From JBDTOX01 sp039933015 (GTDB lineage: Bacteria; Pseudomonadota; Gammaproteobacteria; Burkholderiales; Methylophilaceae), in assembly GCA_039933015.1 (NCBI GenBank), contig JBDTOX010000123.1, positions 1-10,739 on the forward strand: DNA of 10,739 bases, written 5' to 3'. The notes beneath the pieces were generated by a model. The model saw only the letters and a program-made list of their open reading frames with translations. It searched no databases and was not told the DNA's origin. Positions 1-6,708 of the stretch are shown in pieces (the first letter of the stretch is position 1; every line of letters begins with the position of its first letter). A program made the translations under genes and the position numbers.

Positions 1-1
1 A

Positions 2-76
2 ATCGGTTGTGAAAATGCAAATCCATGTGAAAAAGTGGGTGCGCAAAGCAATAGGTATAACGCGGTCAACGCTTGA
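2..76 (+). CDS. Possible C-terminal end of an upstream gene, cut by the window edge
   Basis: One frame is open from the window edge to a TGA at 74-76 and would encode 24 residues ending in NRYNAVNA, with two cysteines six residues apart. A C-terminal cysteine pair is common in pilin-like proteins, and the next gene encodes a prepilin, so this could be the tail of another pilin-like gene. A second frame (3-107, ending in QYIQK) is also open and cannot be excluded. No domain can be recognised in so short a piece, and the choice between frames rests only on context. Confidence 0.25.
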   Translation: MGCENANPCEKVGAQSNRYNAVNA

Positions 77-182
77 TCTCATGCTGCCGCAATACATTCA
101 AAAATAATTCATGCCTTACTCAGCAAGCTTTAATGCTCTGGGGGGCACCAAATGATTGCCAATCCCCATGCCGGCAGAGGCA

Positions 183-905
183 ATGTCTACAGTGACTTAT
201 GTACATTACCCGACTACCCCAAGCCAGTTGAAAGGGTTTACCCTTATCGAAATGGCCATCGTGCTAATCACTATAGCCTTGCTAATGATCGACGTAACAA
301 GAGGGACTCTGCTTCTGGATAGTGTAAGGGAAAAGAAACTGGAAGTTGATTTCAGAAATATAATAACGGCACTATATTTATATCAGGATAAATACAGAGC
401 AATCCCCGGGGACGATGCAAATGCAGACAAGCATCTCTCGACTGGCCTGGCCATAGTGGGTAACGGTAATGGGCACATTGAAGGCCGCTGGAACGATGCC
501 GCAACCGCTAGTGAAGCTGCAAATGTCTGGCTGCATATTAGATTGGCGAGGTTGTTGGAAGGAAGCACAGACGTTGCTGCGGCTTACTATTTTCCAGTCA
601 ATGCCTTGGGCAGTCCGATGGGAATGCAGATGGGGCAAAGCAACGTCAACAGCTCCCCAATAAAAAATGCCTCAGGGGTGGGGTTAAATGGGGCTTATAT
701 CATCTGCTCCAGAGGCATACCCGGGCGTCTCGTTCAAACTTTGGATCTGAAAATGGACGATGGAAATCCTTCGACCAGTTCTATGATGGCAACACTAGAT
801 ACCGGAGCTGCCTATGCGCTGGACGCGCCTGCAGCCACGGTGGGGACTGGTGCTGCTACAGATATCAATCCGGACAGCAAATACATAGTTTGCATGGCCA
901 CATGA
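183..905 (+). CDS. Prepilin-type (type IV pilin/pseudopilin-like) protein
   Basis: The protein has a type III signal: a basic-polar leader ending in LKG, then FTLIE and a hydrophobic helix. The expected prepilin peptidase cut lies between Gly18 and Phe19 (counting from the ATG at 183), with the conserved Glu at mature position +5 and Phe1 the expected N-methylation site. The body resembles a betaproteobacterial family of prepilin-like proteins with a YQDKYRAIPGDD segment, a GNGNGHIEG turn, a W-H-RLARL segment, and YIICS followed by LDLKMDDGNPSTSS. Two cysteines (about 175 and 237) could form a C-terminal disulfide loop. The product is probably a minor pilin or pseudopilin assembled at the inner membrane; which machine uses it cannot be told. 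An Asp sits within the N-terminal helix, which is unusual. The start is uncertain: TTG 156, ATG 168 and ATG 183 are in frame. I chose 183 because it gives an 18-residue leader; a TGA at 153-155 blocks longer forms. Confidence 0.8.
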   Translation: MSTVTYVHYPTTPSQLKGFTLIEMAIVLITIALLMIDVTRGTLLLDSVREKKLEVDFRNIITALYLYQDKYRAIPGDDANADKHLSTGLAIVGNGNGHIEGRWNDAATASEAANVWLHIRLARLLEGSTDVAAAYYFPVNALGSPMGMQMGQSNVNSSPIKNASGVGLNGAYIICSRGIPGRLVQTLDLKMDDGNPSTSSMMATLDTGAAYALDAPAATVGTGAATDINPDSKYIVCMAT

Positions 906-963
906 ACCTGACTTCATCTATCGTGATCTCAAATAGTGTTTATTTTTGTAAATAACGTCAAAA

Positions 964-2028
964 CTAGAATGTTCTCCAAGCGCGGATAAATCCGGGATGA
1001 TGCAATATCCAGCCACCTATCAAACCTATTGCGCTCCCTACAACAATATCGGTTAATCGCGACATCACAAGTAAATTGAGTGGAATACTAATGGATGCTG
1101 ATTCGGCAAATAATACAGTTAAAGGCGTAATAAAAACGACTGCAAGAGCGTAATTGCGCGCCACTAGGGTTTGGATCATGAAATCCAGGGCAATAATAAT
1201 AAGCCCTATCTCCATAGTACTTGGTGAGAATGAAAAGATAATCCAGGTAAGACCCATCCCGACGATGGTTCCAAAAATCCGGTGTATCTTCCTATGCCAC
1301 ACGGCGGTGAATGTTGCTCCTTGCATGATTGCTGCGCAGGAAATGGGCACCCAGTAGGGGTGGTCGAACTGCATGTATTTAGCTAATAAATAAGAACCCC
1401 CGACAAACATCCCCATGACTAAAGCTTCGTGAATGATTTCCTGGATAGGGCGCTTAGGAGATGTAGACAGATTTAAGGGGGCTGTGTGCCGTGCGCTCAA
1501 AAGGCTGTAGATGAAAGCCATCAAGCAGGCGAAAGTTGAGCCAATAGCAATTAAACCGACCTGCAGTGGTATCAGCGCCAAATTAAACGGCAAGGTGACG
1601 GCAATAGTGGCAATCATGATAAAGAAAATGCTGCCTGGTGGAGGGATCAAATACAGGCGGCATATGATTGTTGCCAGCATGGTAATGCTGGCCAGCGTGC
1701 ATGCTGACATGAATGGATCGAAGCTGCTGCTGGCGCCAAGCGCAAAGCATATCAAAAACCCGATGGCACTCCATGCAAGCCTGATCATCCTTTTGGCGAT
1801 GCCAGCCTGCGGCATGTACAGGAAAACCATGGCCCCAATAGCAGAGAGCATGCCATATTGCGGGTGCTTGAAATAAGCACTGACCAATACCGGGATGCCT
1901 ACACACAGGGCTGCGACTAAGGAGAAATGCCACGGCCTGGTACCAGGTTTTAATTCAAATAGCTGCTCGATGCTTTGCAGAAACGGCAGCAGGTAATCCT
2001 TAAAATTCCTATTTTTTTTATCACCCAT
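964..2028 (-). CDS. FUSC-family integral membrane protein
   Basis: This is a 354-residue, highly hydrophobic protein with about ten to eleven predicted membrane spans in two blocks (about 35-180 and 200-345) separated by a polar stretch. The second block carries hallmarks of the fusaric acid resistance/aromatic acid exporter-like (FUSC) superfamily: HPYWVPISCAAIMQG (223-237), the basic HRKIHRIFGTIVG (245-257), RNYALAVVFITPL (291-303) and SRLTDIVVGSAIGLIGG near the end. Some family members export aromatic acids such as p-hydroxybenzoate with a membrane-fusion partner; no partner gene is seen here, so substrate and direction are unknown. I preferred ATG 2028 because GTGGA lies just upstream; an in-frame GTG at 2037 has no ribosome-binding site. 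The gene converges on the prepilin gene and is richer in A+T than the housekeeping genes to its right. Confidence 0.8.
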   Translation of the reverse strand: MGDKKNRNFKDYLLPFLQSIEQLFELKPGTRPWHFSLVAALCVGIPVLVSAYFKHPQYGMLSAIGAMVFLYMPQAGIAKRMIRLAWSAIGFLICFALGASSSFDPFMSACTLASITMLATIICRLYLIPPPGSIFFIMIATIAVTLPFNLALIPLQVGLIAIGSTFACLMAFIYSLLSARHTAPLNLSTSPKRPIQEIIHEALVMGMFVGGSYLLAKYMQFDHPYWVPISCAAIMQGATFTAVWHRKIHRIFGTIVGMGLTWIIFSFSPSTMEIGLIIIALDFMIQTLVARNYALAVVFITPLTVLFAESASISIPLNLLVMSRLTDIVVGSAIGLIGGWILHHPGFIRAWRTF

Positions 2029-2202
2029 ATTTTCCACTATAGTCCGCTATCGGCAATGTCAGCGTGAAGGTTTGCCTCTGGCCAATAACGCTCTCATACA
2101 ATCATGAACCGCAAGTAGATCAGTATGGAGGCAAGGATATGAATCCATAATTAAAATAGTCAGCATCAATTGATTCCAAACGGTTAGCGCGCATAGCCAT
2201 GG
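2029..2202. other. Intergenic region between the FUSC and mgtC-like genes
   Basis: These 174 bases follow the mgtC-like stop and precede the FUSC start, both on the minus strand. They contain a 10-base palindrome ATCAATTGAT at 2165-2174 and part of the dyad at 2182-2210. No open frame with recognisable similarity is visible. The FUSC gene must have a promoter here unless it is read through from the hemA operon, but no convincing -35/-10 pair was found by eye. Confidence 0.4.
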
Positions 2203-2210
2203 CTATAACC
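2182..2210. repeat. Inverted repeats overlapping the end of the mgtC-like gene
   Basis: A perfect 14-base palindrome, ATAGCCATGGCTAT (2193-2206), overlaps the TAG stop of the mgtC-like gene. It is flanked by an outer 5-base pair of arms, GGTTA at 2182-2186 and TAACC at 2206-2210. The inner and outer arms cannot both form fully. The transcript of the minus-strand operon would contain this fold just after its last stop, which is the place for a terminator or 3'-end stabilising hairpin, but no U-run follows, so an intrinsic terminator is not well supported. Confidence 0.35.
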
Positions 2211-2679
2211 CGTGTTCGGGCGGTTCTTGCCTGTCGCGTTTAAAGACGCGTTCAGCAAACCGCTCTACCCTGCCGCCCACAGTGAGCACAGCCATCACCA
2301 GCAGGGTGGATATGCCAACCAGCAACCAATGGCCAAGACCGCACAGCATCCCCAGCACGGCAGAAACCCATATGGTTGCTGCTGTCGTGAGGCCTGAGAC
2401 ATGGCCCTCGGCATCTCTGATAATCACGCCTGCGCCAAGGAAGCCGATACCGGTCAGGATGCCTTGCAGTACCCGGCTGACGGCATTTATATCGGTAGAA
2501 CCATTGCTCAGTATGGCGACGGTCGCCATCGCGGCGCCCAGCGTGACAAGGGCATGAGTGCGCAACCCCGCCAGCTTTCTGTGGAGATCGCGATTGAGTC
2601 CAAATAACCCGCCCACTAATGCAGCAACAACAAGGCGCAGAATCAAGTCAGTGGTGTTCATGCTGTTGATGATAGGCAT
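2203..2679 (-). CDS. MgtC/SapB-family inner membrane protein
   Basis: The 158-residue protein matches the MgtC/SapB family core. It shows GLNRDLHRKLAGLRTH (27-42) in place of the usual G-E-R-E...K-AGLRTH form, then ALVTLGAA, VLQGILTGIGFLGAGVI (70-86) and VSGLTTAATIWVSAVLG (94-110). About four to five membrane helices are followed by a short charged tail. Salmonella MgtC acts in low-magnesium survival and inhibits the F-ATPase; many other family members have no known role, and this short form lacks the extended C-terminal domain of Salmonella MgtC. The start is supported by GGAG eight bases before ATG 2679; a second Met at residue 7 is possible. It begins 15 bases after the prmC stop and is probably the last gene of the hemA operon. 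The Asn-Arg-Asp in place of Glu-Arg-Glu is the one notable deviation. Confidence 0.9.
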   Translation of the reverse strand: MPIINSMNTTDLILRLVVAALVGGLFGLNRDLHRKLAGLRTHALVTLGAAMATVAILSNGSTDINAVSRVLQGILTGIGFLGAGVIIRDAEGHVSGLTTAATIWVSAVLGMLCGLGHWLLVGISTLLVMAVLTVGGRVERFAERVFKRDRQEPPEHGL

Positions 2680-2694
2680 GGATATTTCTCCGGT

Positions 2695-3546
2695 TTATGG
2701 CTTTATTTTTCCCAGTGTCACACGCAGAATACCCGACAAATCAGCCACTGAAGTCACAGAATCAAAGCCCGCGCTTGCCAGTAGTTGAGCAACTTTTTCT
2801 GCCTGGTCATAGCCGTGCTCAAACAGCAGCCAGCCTTCTGGCTTCAGGTGGGCGCTTGCCTGGCGAATGATTTGCCGTATGCAATCCAGCCCGTCTGCAC
2901 CTGCCGCTAGCGCGCTTGCAGGTTCAAAGCGCAAGTCGCCTTGCTTCAAGTGCGGATCGTCCTCGGCAATATAGGGCGGGTTGCTGACTATGATATCGAA
3001 GGCTGCATTATTTAATGCGGCAAACCAGTCGCTCAACAAGAATTGCACATTATTCACGGCCAGATTGCTGGCATTGCCCATGGCTACATGCAGCGCTTTT
3101 TGTGATTGATCTACGGCTGTGACTTGTGCCTGCGGCCGCTGTGCAGCAATGGCGATGGCGATGGCTCCTGTGCCTGTGCCCAGGTCCAGCAGCGCGCAGG
3201 GCTGGTGGGCAGGCATCTTTTCCAGCGCGGCTTCGACCAGTGTCTCGGTATCCGGTCTGGGTATCAGCGTATCCGGGGTGACTGTAAATTCCAGTCCATA
3301 AAACTCGCGCTTGCCGAGAATATAAGCGATGGGTTCGCCGTGCAGACGGCGTTTGAGCAGTGCCTCGAAAGACGCATGAATAATGGCTTCCAGAGCATCA
3401 TGTTCATGCGCCAGTATCCATGCGCGGTTAACGTTGAGGCTGGCTTGCAGCAATATCTGCGCTTCGCTGCGCGCTTCGCTGGGGAGTATCCCCAGGCTTG
3501 CTGCAATATGACTTTGCGCATCAGCAATAAGCGCGCGGATAGTCAT
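2695..3546 (-). CDS. prmC: Release factor glutamine N5-methyltransferase PrmC (HemK)
   Basis: PrmC transfers a methyl group from S-adenosylmethionine to the glutamine of the GGQ motif in release factors 1 and 2, raising their peptide-release activity. The 283-residue product has the helical N-terminal release-factor-binding domain, the linker GEPIAYILGKREFYGLEF (70-87), IPRPDTE (95-101), the AdoMet-binding loop DLGTGTG (121-127), and the catalytic NPPY motif (189-192) within IVSNPPYIAEDDPHL. It ends with the usual RVTLG. Length is normal for the family. The start ATG at 3546 is preceded by AGCAGG at close spacing and lies 8 bases after the prfA stop, so the enzyme is co-expressed with its substrate RF1. 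The old name hemK comes from its position beside hemA and does not imply a role in haem synthesis. Confidence 0.97.
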   Translation of the reverse strand: MTIRALIADAQSHIAASLGILPSEARSEAQILLQASLNVNRAWILAHEHDALEAIIHASFEALLKRRLHGEPIAYILGKREFYGLEFTVTPDTLIPRPDTETLVEAALEKMPAHQPCALLDLGTGTGAIAIAIAAQRPQAQVTAVDQSQKALHVAMGNASNLAVNNVQFLLSDWFAALNNAAFDIIVSNPPYIAEDDPHLKQGDLRFEPASALAAGADGLDCIRQIIRQASAHLKPEGWLLFEHGYDQAEKVAQLLASAGFDSVTSVADLSGILRVTLGKIKP

Positions 3547-3554
3547 GAACCTGC

Positions 3555-4637
3555 TCAGGAATCTTCGCCCAGACTGGCGAGCAAATCTGCCTGGTATTCA
3601 GCAGATAGTGCACCAATCAATTCGTCCATGTCGCCTTCGGTAATCGCATCAATTTTGTACAGCGTGAGGTTAATGCGATGGTCGGTAATGCGTCCTTGGG
3701 GATAATTGTAGGTGCGTATGCGCTCGCTGCGGTCGCCGCTGCCGATCAGTGATTTGCGTTCTGAGGCGATTTTGGATTGCTGTTCGCGCACCTGGGCATC
3801 CTTGATGCGCGCCGCCAGCACGCTCATGGCTTGCGCCTTGTTTTTGTGTTGCGAGCGGTCGTCCTGGCATTCGACCACAATGCCTGTGGGCAAGTGCGTG
3901 ATGCGCACCGCAGAATCGGTTTTGTTGATGTGCTGGCCCCCCGCGCCCGATGCGCGATAGGTATCAATGCGGATTTCAGCCGGGTTGATGGTCACATCGC
4001 TGACTTCATCTGCCTCTGGCAGCACGGCTACTGTGCAAGCGGAGGTGTGGATGCGGCCCTGGGTTTCGGTATCCGGCACGCGCTGGACGCGGTGTCCACC
4101 GGACTCGAATTTGAGTTTTGAGTAAGCGCCCTGGCCTTCAATTTTGGCGATAATTTCCTTATAGCCGCCGACTTCGGAATCGCTTGCCGAAACAATTTCC
4201 ACTTTCCAGCGCTGGCGTTCAGCATAACGGCTGTACATACGAAACAGGTCGCCAGCAAACAGTGCAGATTCATCACCACCGGTACCGGCACGAATTTCGA
4301 GAAAGATATTGCGATCGTCGTTGGGGTCTTTGGGCAGTAACAGTTTTTGCAGCGCGTTTTCTACTTCTGCCAGCCGGGCTTTGCCGCTGGAAATTTCATC
4401 TTCGGCAAAGCTTTTCATCTCGGCATCGTTCAGCATGTTGTGCGCTTCGGCAATATCCGCTTCGCATTGCTGATGGGCGTGAAATTGCTCGACGATGGGC
4501 GTAATTTCAGCGTGTTCGCGCGTGAGCTTGCGATAGTTATCCATGTCATGCGTAGCGTCTTCGCTACTTAGCAGGCGGTTGAGTTCATCCAGGCGCTCGC
4601 TCAAGGTGGCAAGCTTTTTTGTCATTGAGGGTTTCAT
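3555..4637 (-). CDS. prfA: Peptide chain release factor 1
   Basis: RF1 reads UAA and UAG stop codons in the ribosomal A site and triggers hydrolysis of peptidyl-tRNA. The 360-residue protein has the usual length and order: an N-terminal helical domain, LEIRAGTGGDESALFAGDLF (113-132), the codon-recognition segment with the PxT tripeptide as PDT (188-190) in RVPDTETQGRIHTSACTVAV, and the catalytic GGQ (233-235) in GAGGQHINKTDSAVRITHLP. The conserved ECQDDRSQHKNK, SGDRSERIRTYNYPQGR and DHRINLTLY blocks follow. The PxT motif and absence of an SPF tripeptide mark RF1 and not RF2. The start MKPSM matches the family start (E. coli RF1 begins MKPSI), although the site lacks a clear Shine-Dalgarno sequence and sits 9 bases after the hemA stop, so coupling to hemA translation is likely. 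Confidence 0.98.
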   Translation of the reverse strand: MKPSMTKKLATLSERLDELNRLLSSEDATHDMDNYRKLTREHAEITPIVEQFHAHQQCEADIAEAHNMLNDAEMKSFAEDEISSGKARLAEVENALQKLLLPKDPNDDRNIFLEIRAGTGGDESALFAGDLFRMYSRYAERQRWKVEIVSASDSEVGGYKEIIAKIEGQGAYSKLKFESGGHRVQRVPDTETQGRIHTSACTVAVLPEADEVSDVTINPAEIRIDTYRASGAGGQHINKTDSAVRITHLPTGIVVECQDDRSQHKNKAQAMSVLAARIKDAQVREQQSKIASERKSLIGSGDRSERIRTYNYPQGRITDHRINLTLYKIDAITEGDMDELIGALSAEYQADLLASLGEDS

Positions 4638-4646
4638 TGCCAGACT

Positions 4647-5894
4647 TTATTGATGATGCAATTGATAGAGTTGACGCAACAGGGCTTCCAGCTGCGCGCG
4701 GTCATCGCTTTTGCTGTTGTTAAGCGCGTGGCTGGGGCCGTGCAGGAGCTTGTTGGTCAGGGCATTGCTCAGGGTTTCGAGCACGGCTGCAGGGTCTTCG
4801 CCGCGCGCCAGCAGTTTTTGCGCTTTTTCCAGCTCATTGCGGCGCAGGCGCTCGGCCTGGTCACGCAGGGCGCGTATGGTAGGCACGGCATCACGCGTGG
4901 TCAGCCAGTGCATGAAGTGTTCTACGCGTACATTGATGATGGCTTCGGCTTCGGTAGCGGCTTCCTGGCGGCTGCCGAGCCCTTCCTGCACGACTTGGGC
5001 AAGATCATCCACGGTGTAAAGAAAAACGTCATCCAGTTCACCGGCTTCCGCCTCAACGTCGCGCGGCACACCCAGATCCACCATGAACATGGGACGGTGC
5101 TTGCGCGTGCGGATGGCACGTTCCACCATGCCCAGACCCACAATGGGGAGCTGGCTGGCGGTGGAGGTAACGACAATATCGAATTCCGCCAGCCGGTCCG
5201 GCAGATCTGCCAGAAGCACGGCGTTACCGCCGACGCTTTGCGCTAATTCGGCGCCGCGTTCCAGCGTGCGATTAGCCACGGTAATCGAAGCCGGCTTTTG
5301 TGCGGCAAAATGCTGGGCACAAAGCTCAATCATCTCGCCAGCGCCAATAAACAATACTTTCTGCTGTTGCAGATTGCCGAAAATACGCTGCGCCAGCCTG
5401 ACCGAGGCAGCCGCCATGGAAAGAGAGCTGGCGCCGATGTTGGTGGTAGTGCGCACTTCCTTCGCCACCGCAAACGTGCGTTGAAATAGCTTGTGCAGCA
5501 AGGTGCCGAGCGTACCGGCATGCTCGGCGATTTTTACCGCCTGCTTGAATTGGCCCAGAATCTGCGGCTCACCCAGCACCATGGAATCCAGTCCCGCCGC
5601 TACACGAAAGGCATGCTTGACAGCATCCTGCTGCGGCAGGGTATACATATAAGGCTGGATATTTTGCGGCTGCAACTGATGGTAGCGCGCAAGCCATTCC
5701 AGCGCTTGTTGCGGATGTTCGGTGTTGCAGTATAGCTCCGTGCGGTTACAGGTGGATAAGATGGCGGCTTCATGAATGCCGTGTGTCGCCAGGTCGCGCA
5801 ATGCCAGCCCCAGATTCTCGTTCTGAAAGGCGACGTGTTCGCGGATGGAAACGGGGGCGGTGGTGTGATTAACGCCGACGGTGAATAAATGCAT
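4647..5894 (-). CDS. hemA: Glutamyl-tRNA reductase
   Basis: HemA reduces glutamyl-tRNA(Glu) with NADPH to glutamate-1-semialdehyde, the committed step of the C5 route to 5-aminolevulinate, haem and other tetrapyrroles. The 415-residue protein starts MHLFTVGVNHTTAPVSIRE and carries the catalytic cysteine (Cys49) in STCNRTELY (47-55), the substrate-site segment GLDSMVLGEPQILGQ (101-115), SSLSMAAASV (157-166), the NADPH-binding loop IGAGEM (183-188), VANRT (206-210) and MVDLGVPRDV, followed by the long C-terminal dimerisation helix. Length and motifs are complete. It is the first gene of the minus-strand cluster hemA-prfA-prmC-mgtC and its promoter should lie in the divergent region 5895-6009. 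The occurrence of the C5 pathway enzyme and not 5-aminolevulinate synthase fits a beta- or gammaproteobacterium. Confidence 0.98.
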   Translation of the reverse strand: MHLFTVGVNHTTAPVSIREHVAFQNENLGLALRDLATHGIHEAAILSTCNRTELYCNTEHPQQALEWLARYHQLQPQNIQPYMYTLPQQDAVKHAFRVAAGLDSMVLGEPQILGQFKQAVKIAEHAGTLGTLLHKLFQRTFAVAKEVRTTTNIGASSLSMAAASVRLAQRIFGNLQQQKVLFIGAGEMIELCAQHFAAQKPASITVANRTLERGAELAQSVGGNAVLLADLPDRLAEFDIVVTSTASQLPIVGLGMVERAIRTRKHRPMFMVDLGVPRDVEAEAGELDDVFLYTVDDLAQVVQEGLGSRQEAATEAEAIINVRVEHFMHWLTTRDAVPTIRALRDQAERLRRNELEKAQKLLARGEDPAAVLETLSNALTNKLLHGPSHALNNSKSDDRAQLEALLRQLYQLHHQ

Positions 5895-5952
5895 CCCGCA
5901 ATTTTCCCGTATCGGCAGGGCTTAAGCAACAATTTCAATTAATTAGGCTGTT

Positions 5953-5977
5953 TTTTACCGCTTAATTACGGGTAAAA
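5953..5977. repeat. Inverted repeat in the hemA/rpe divergent region
   Basis: TTTTACC (5953-5959) and GGTAAAA (5971-5977) are perfect 7-base arms separated by 11 bases. It sits between the divergent hemA and rpe genes and its right arm overlaps the candidate rpe -10 box. Placement and symmetry fit an operator for a dimeric regulator or chance symmetry in an AT-rich promoter; no regulator can be named. Confidence 0.4.
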
Positions 5978-5978
5978 T
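5973..5978 (+). promoter_or_regulatory. Candidate -10 box for the rpe-gph-trpE cluster
   Basis: TAAAAT at 5973-5978 differs from the TATAAT consensus at one position and would place the transcript start near 5985, giving a leader of about 25 bases before ATG 6010. No good -35 hexamer is seen 16-18 bases upstream (the stretch is T-rich), so this is only a candidate. If right, it excludes the upstream ATG at 5977 as the rpe start. Confidence 0.3.
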
Positions 5979-6009
5979 GAAAACTTTTACGGCTCGCAGA
6001 CTAAATATC

Positions 6010-6708
6010 ATGGCTAAACAATTCAGAATTGCCCCCAGTATTCTTTCCGCCAACTTTGCCAAGCTGGGTCAGGAAATTACCGATGTCATCACCTCCGGCA
6101 CCGATATCGTTCATTTTGACGTGATGGACAATCATTACGTTCCCAACCTGACCATAGGGCCTTTGGTGTGCGAGGCGATTCGCCCGGTAACCGATGCCAT
6201 TATTGATGTGCACCTGATGGTAAAACCTGTTGACCGTATCATTCCGGACTTCGCCAAAGCCGGAGCCAATATCATCACTTTCCACCCGGAAGCTTCCGAG
6301 CACATAGACCGTTCCTTGTCTCTGGTGCGCGAACAAGGCTGCAAGTCTGGTTTGGTATTTAACCCGGCGACGCCTTTGGACTACCTGGATTATGTGATGG
6401 ATAAAGTCGACATGATTTTGCTGATGTCGGTTAATCCGGGGTTTGGCGGCCAGAAGTTTATTCCTGGCACATTGGATAAGCTGCGTCAGGCGCGCGCCAG
6501 AATTGATGCGTACACTGAAAAAACCGGCCGTGAAATCTGGCTTGAGGTGGATGGTGGCGTGAACATCGCCAACATCGCTGAAATTGCGCGTGCCGGCGCT
6601 GATACGTTTGTCGCTGGTTCCGCAGTATTTGGTGCGGGTAAAGATACCGACCCCAATCGTTACAACACGGTTGTTAGCGCGCTGCGTGCGGAATTAGCCA
6701 AAGCCTGA
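6010..6708 (+). CDS. rpe: Ribulose-phosphate 3-epimerase
   Basis: Rpe interconverts D-ribulose 5-phosphate and D-xylulose 5-phosphate in the pentose phosphate pathway (and the Calvin cycle in autotrophs). The 232-residue protein is a TIM barrel with the family motifs in order: FRIAPSILSANFAKLG near the N-terminus, HFDVMDNHYVPNLTIGP with metal-ligand His and catalytic Asp, DVHLMVKP, ANIITFHPEAS, MILLMSVNPGFGGQKFIP, LEVDGGVN with the second catalytic Asp, and GADTFVAGSAVFG for phosphate binding. I chose ATG 6010 because the family usually starts a few residues before RIAPSILSA. An in-frame ATG at 5977 would add 11 residues and overlaps the candidate -10 box. Neither start has a strong Shine-Dalgarno. 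The stop TGA shares its A with the gph start, so the two are translationally coupled. Confidence 0.97.
   Translation: MAKQFRIAPSILSANFAKLGQEITDVITSGTDIVHFDVMDNHYVPNLTIGPLVCEAIRPVTDAIIDVHLMVKPVDRIIPDFAKAGANIITFHPEASEHIDRSLSLVREQGCKSGLVFNPATPLDYLDYVMDKVDMILLMSVNPGFGGQKFIPGTLDKLRQARARIDAYTEKTGREIWLEVDGGVNIANIAEIARAGADTFVAGSAVFGAGKDTDPNRYNTVVSALRAELAKA

Noticed and set aside
152..320. Short frame from ATG 152 with a well-placed run of G upstream
   Set aside because: It overlaps the prepilin gene out of frame, stops after about 56 codons, and encodes no recognisable protein; kept only as a note on the uncertain prepilin start.
938..956. AT-rich stem between the convergent prepilin and FUSC genes, GTTTATTT with TAAATAAC
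   Set aside because: The stem has a bulge and almost no G-C pairs, and no U-run follows, so a terminator call is not supported.
3106..3705. Long open frame on the plus strand opposite prmC/prfA (199 codons)
   Set aside because: It lies wholly antisense to two well-conserved genes, its translation resembles no family I recognise, and it has no ribosome-binding site; it is a by-product of codon bias.
4650..5246. Plus-strand open frame opposite hemA (198 codons)
   Set aside because: Antisense to a complete hemA with all motifs; no independent evidence of coding.
5977..6009. Upstream in-frame ATG for rpe adding 11 residues
   Set aside because: The extra residues are not part of the usual Rpe N-terminus and the ATG overlaps the candidate -10 box.
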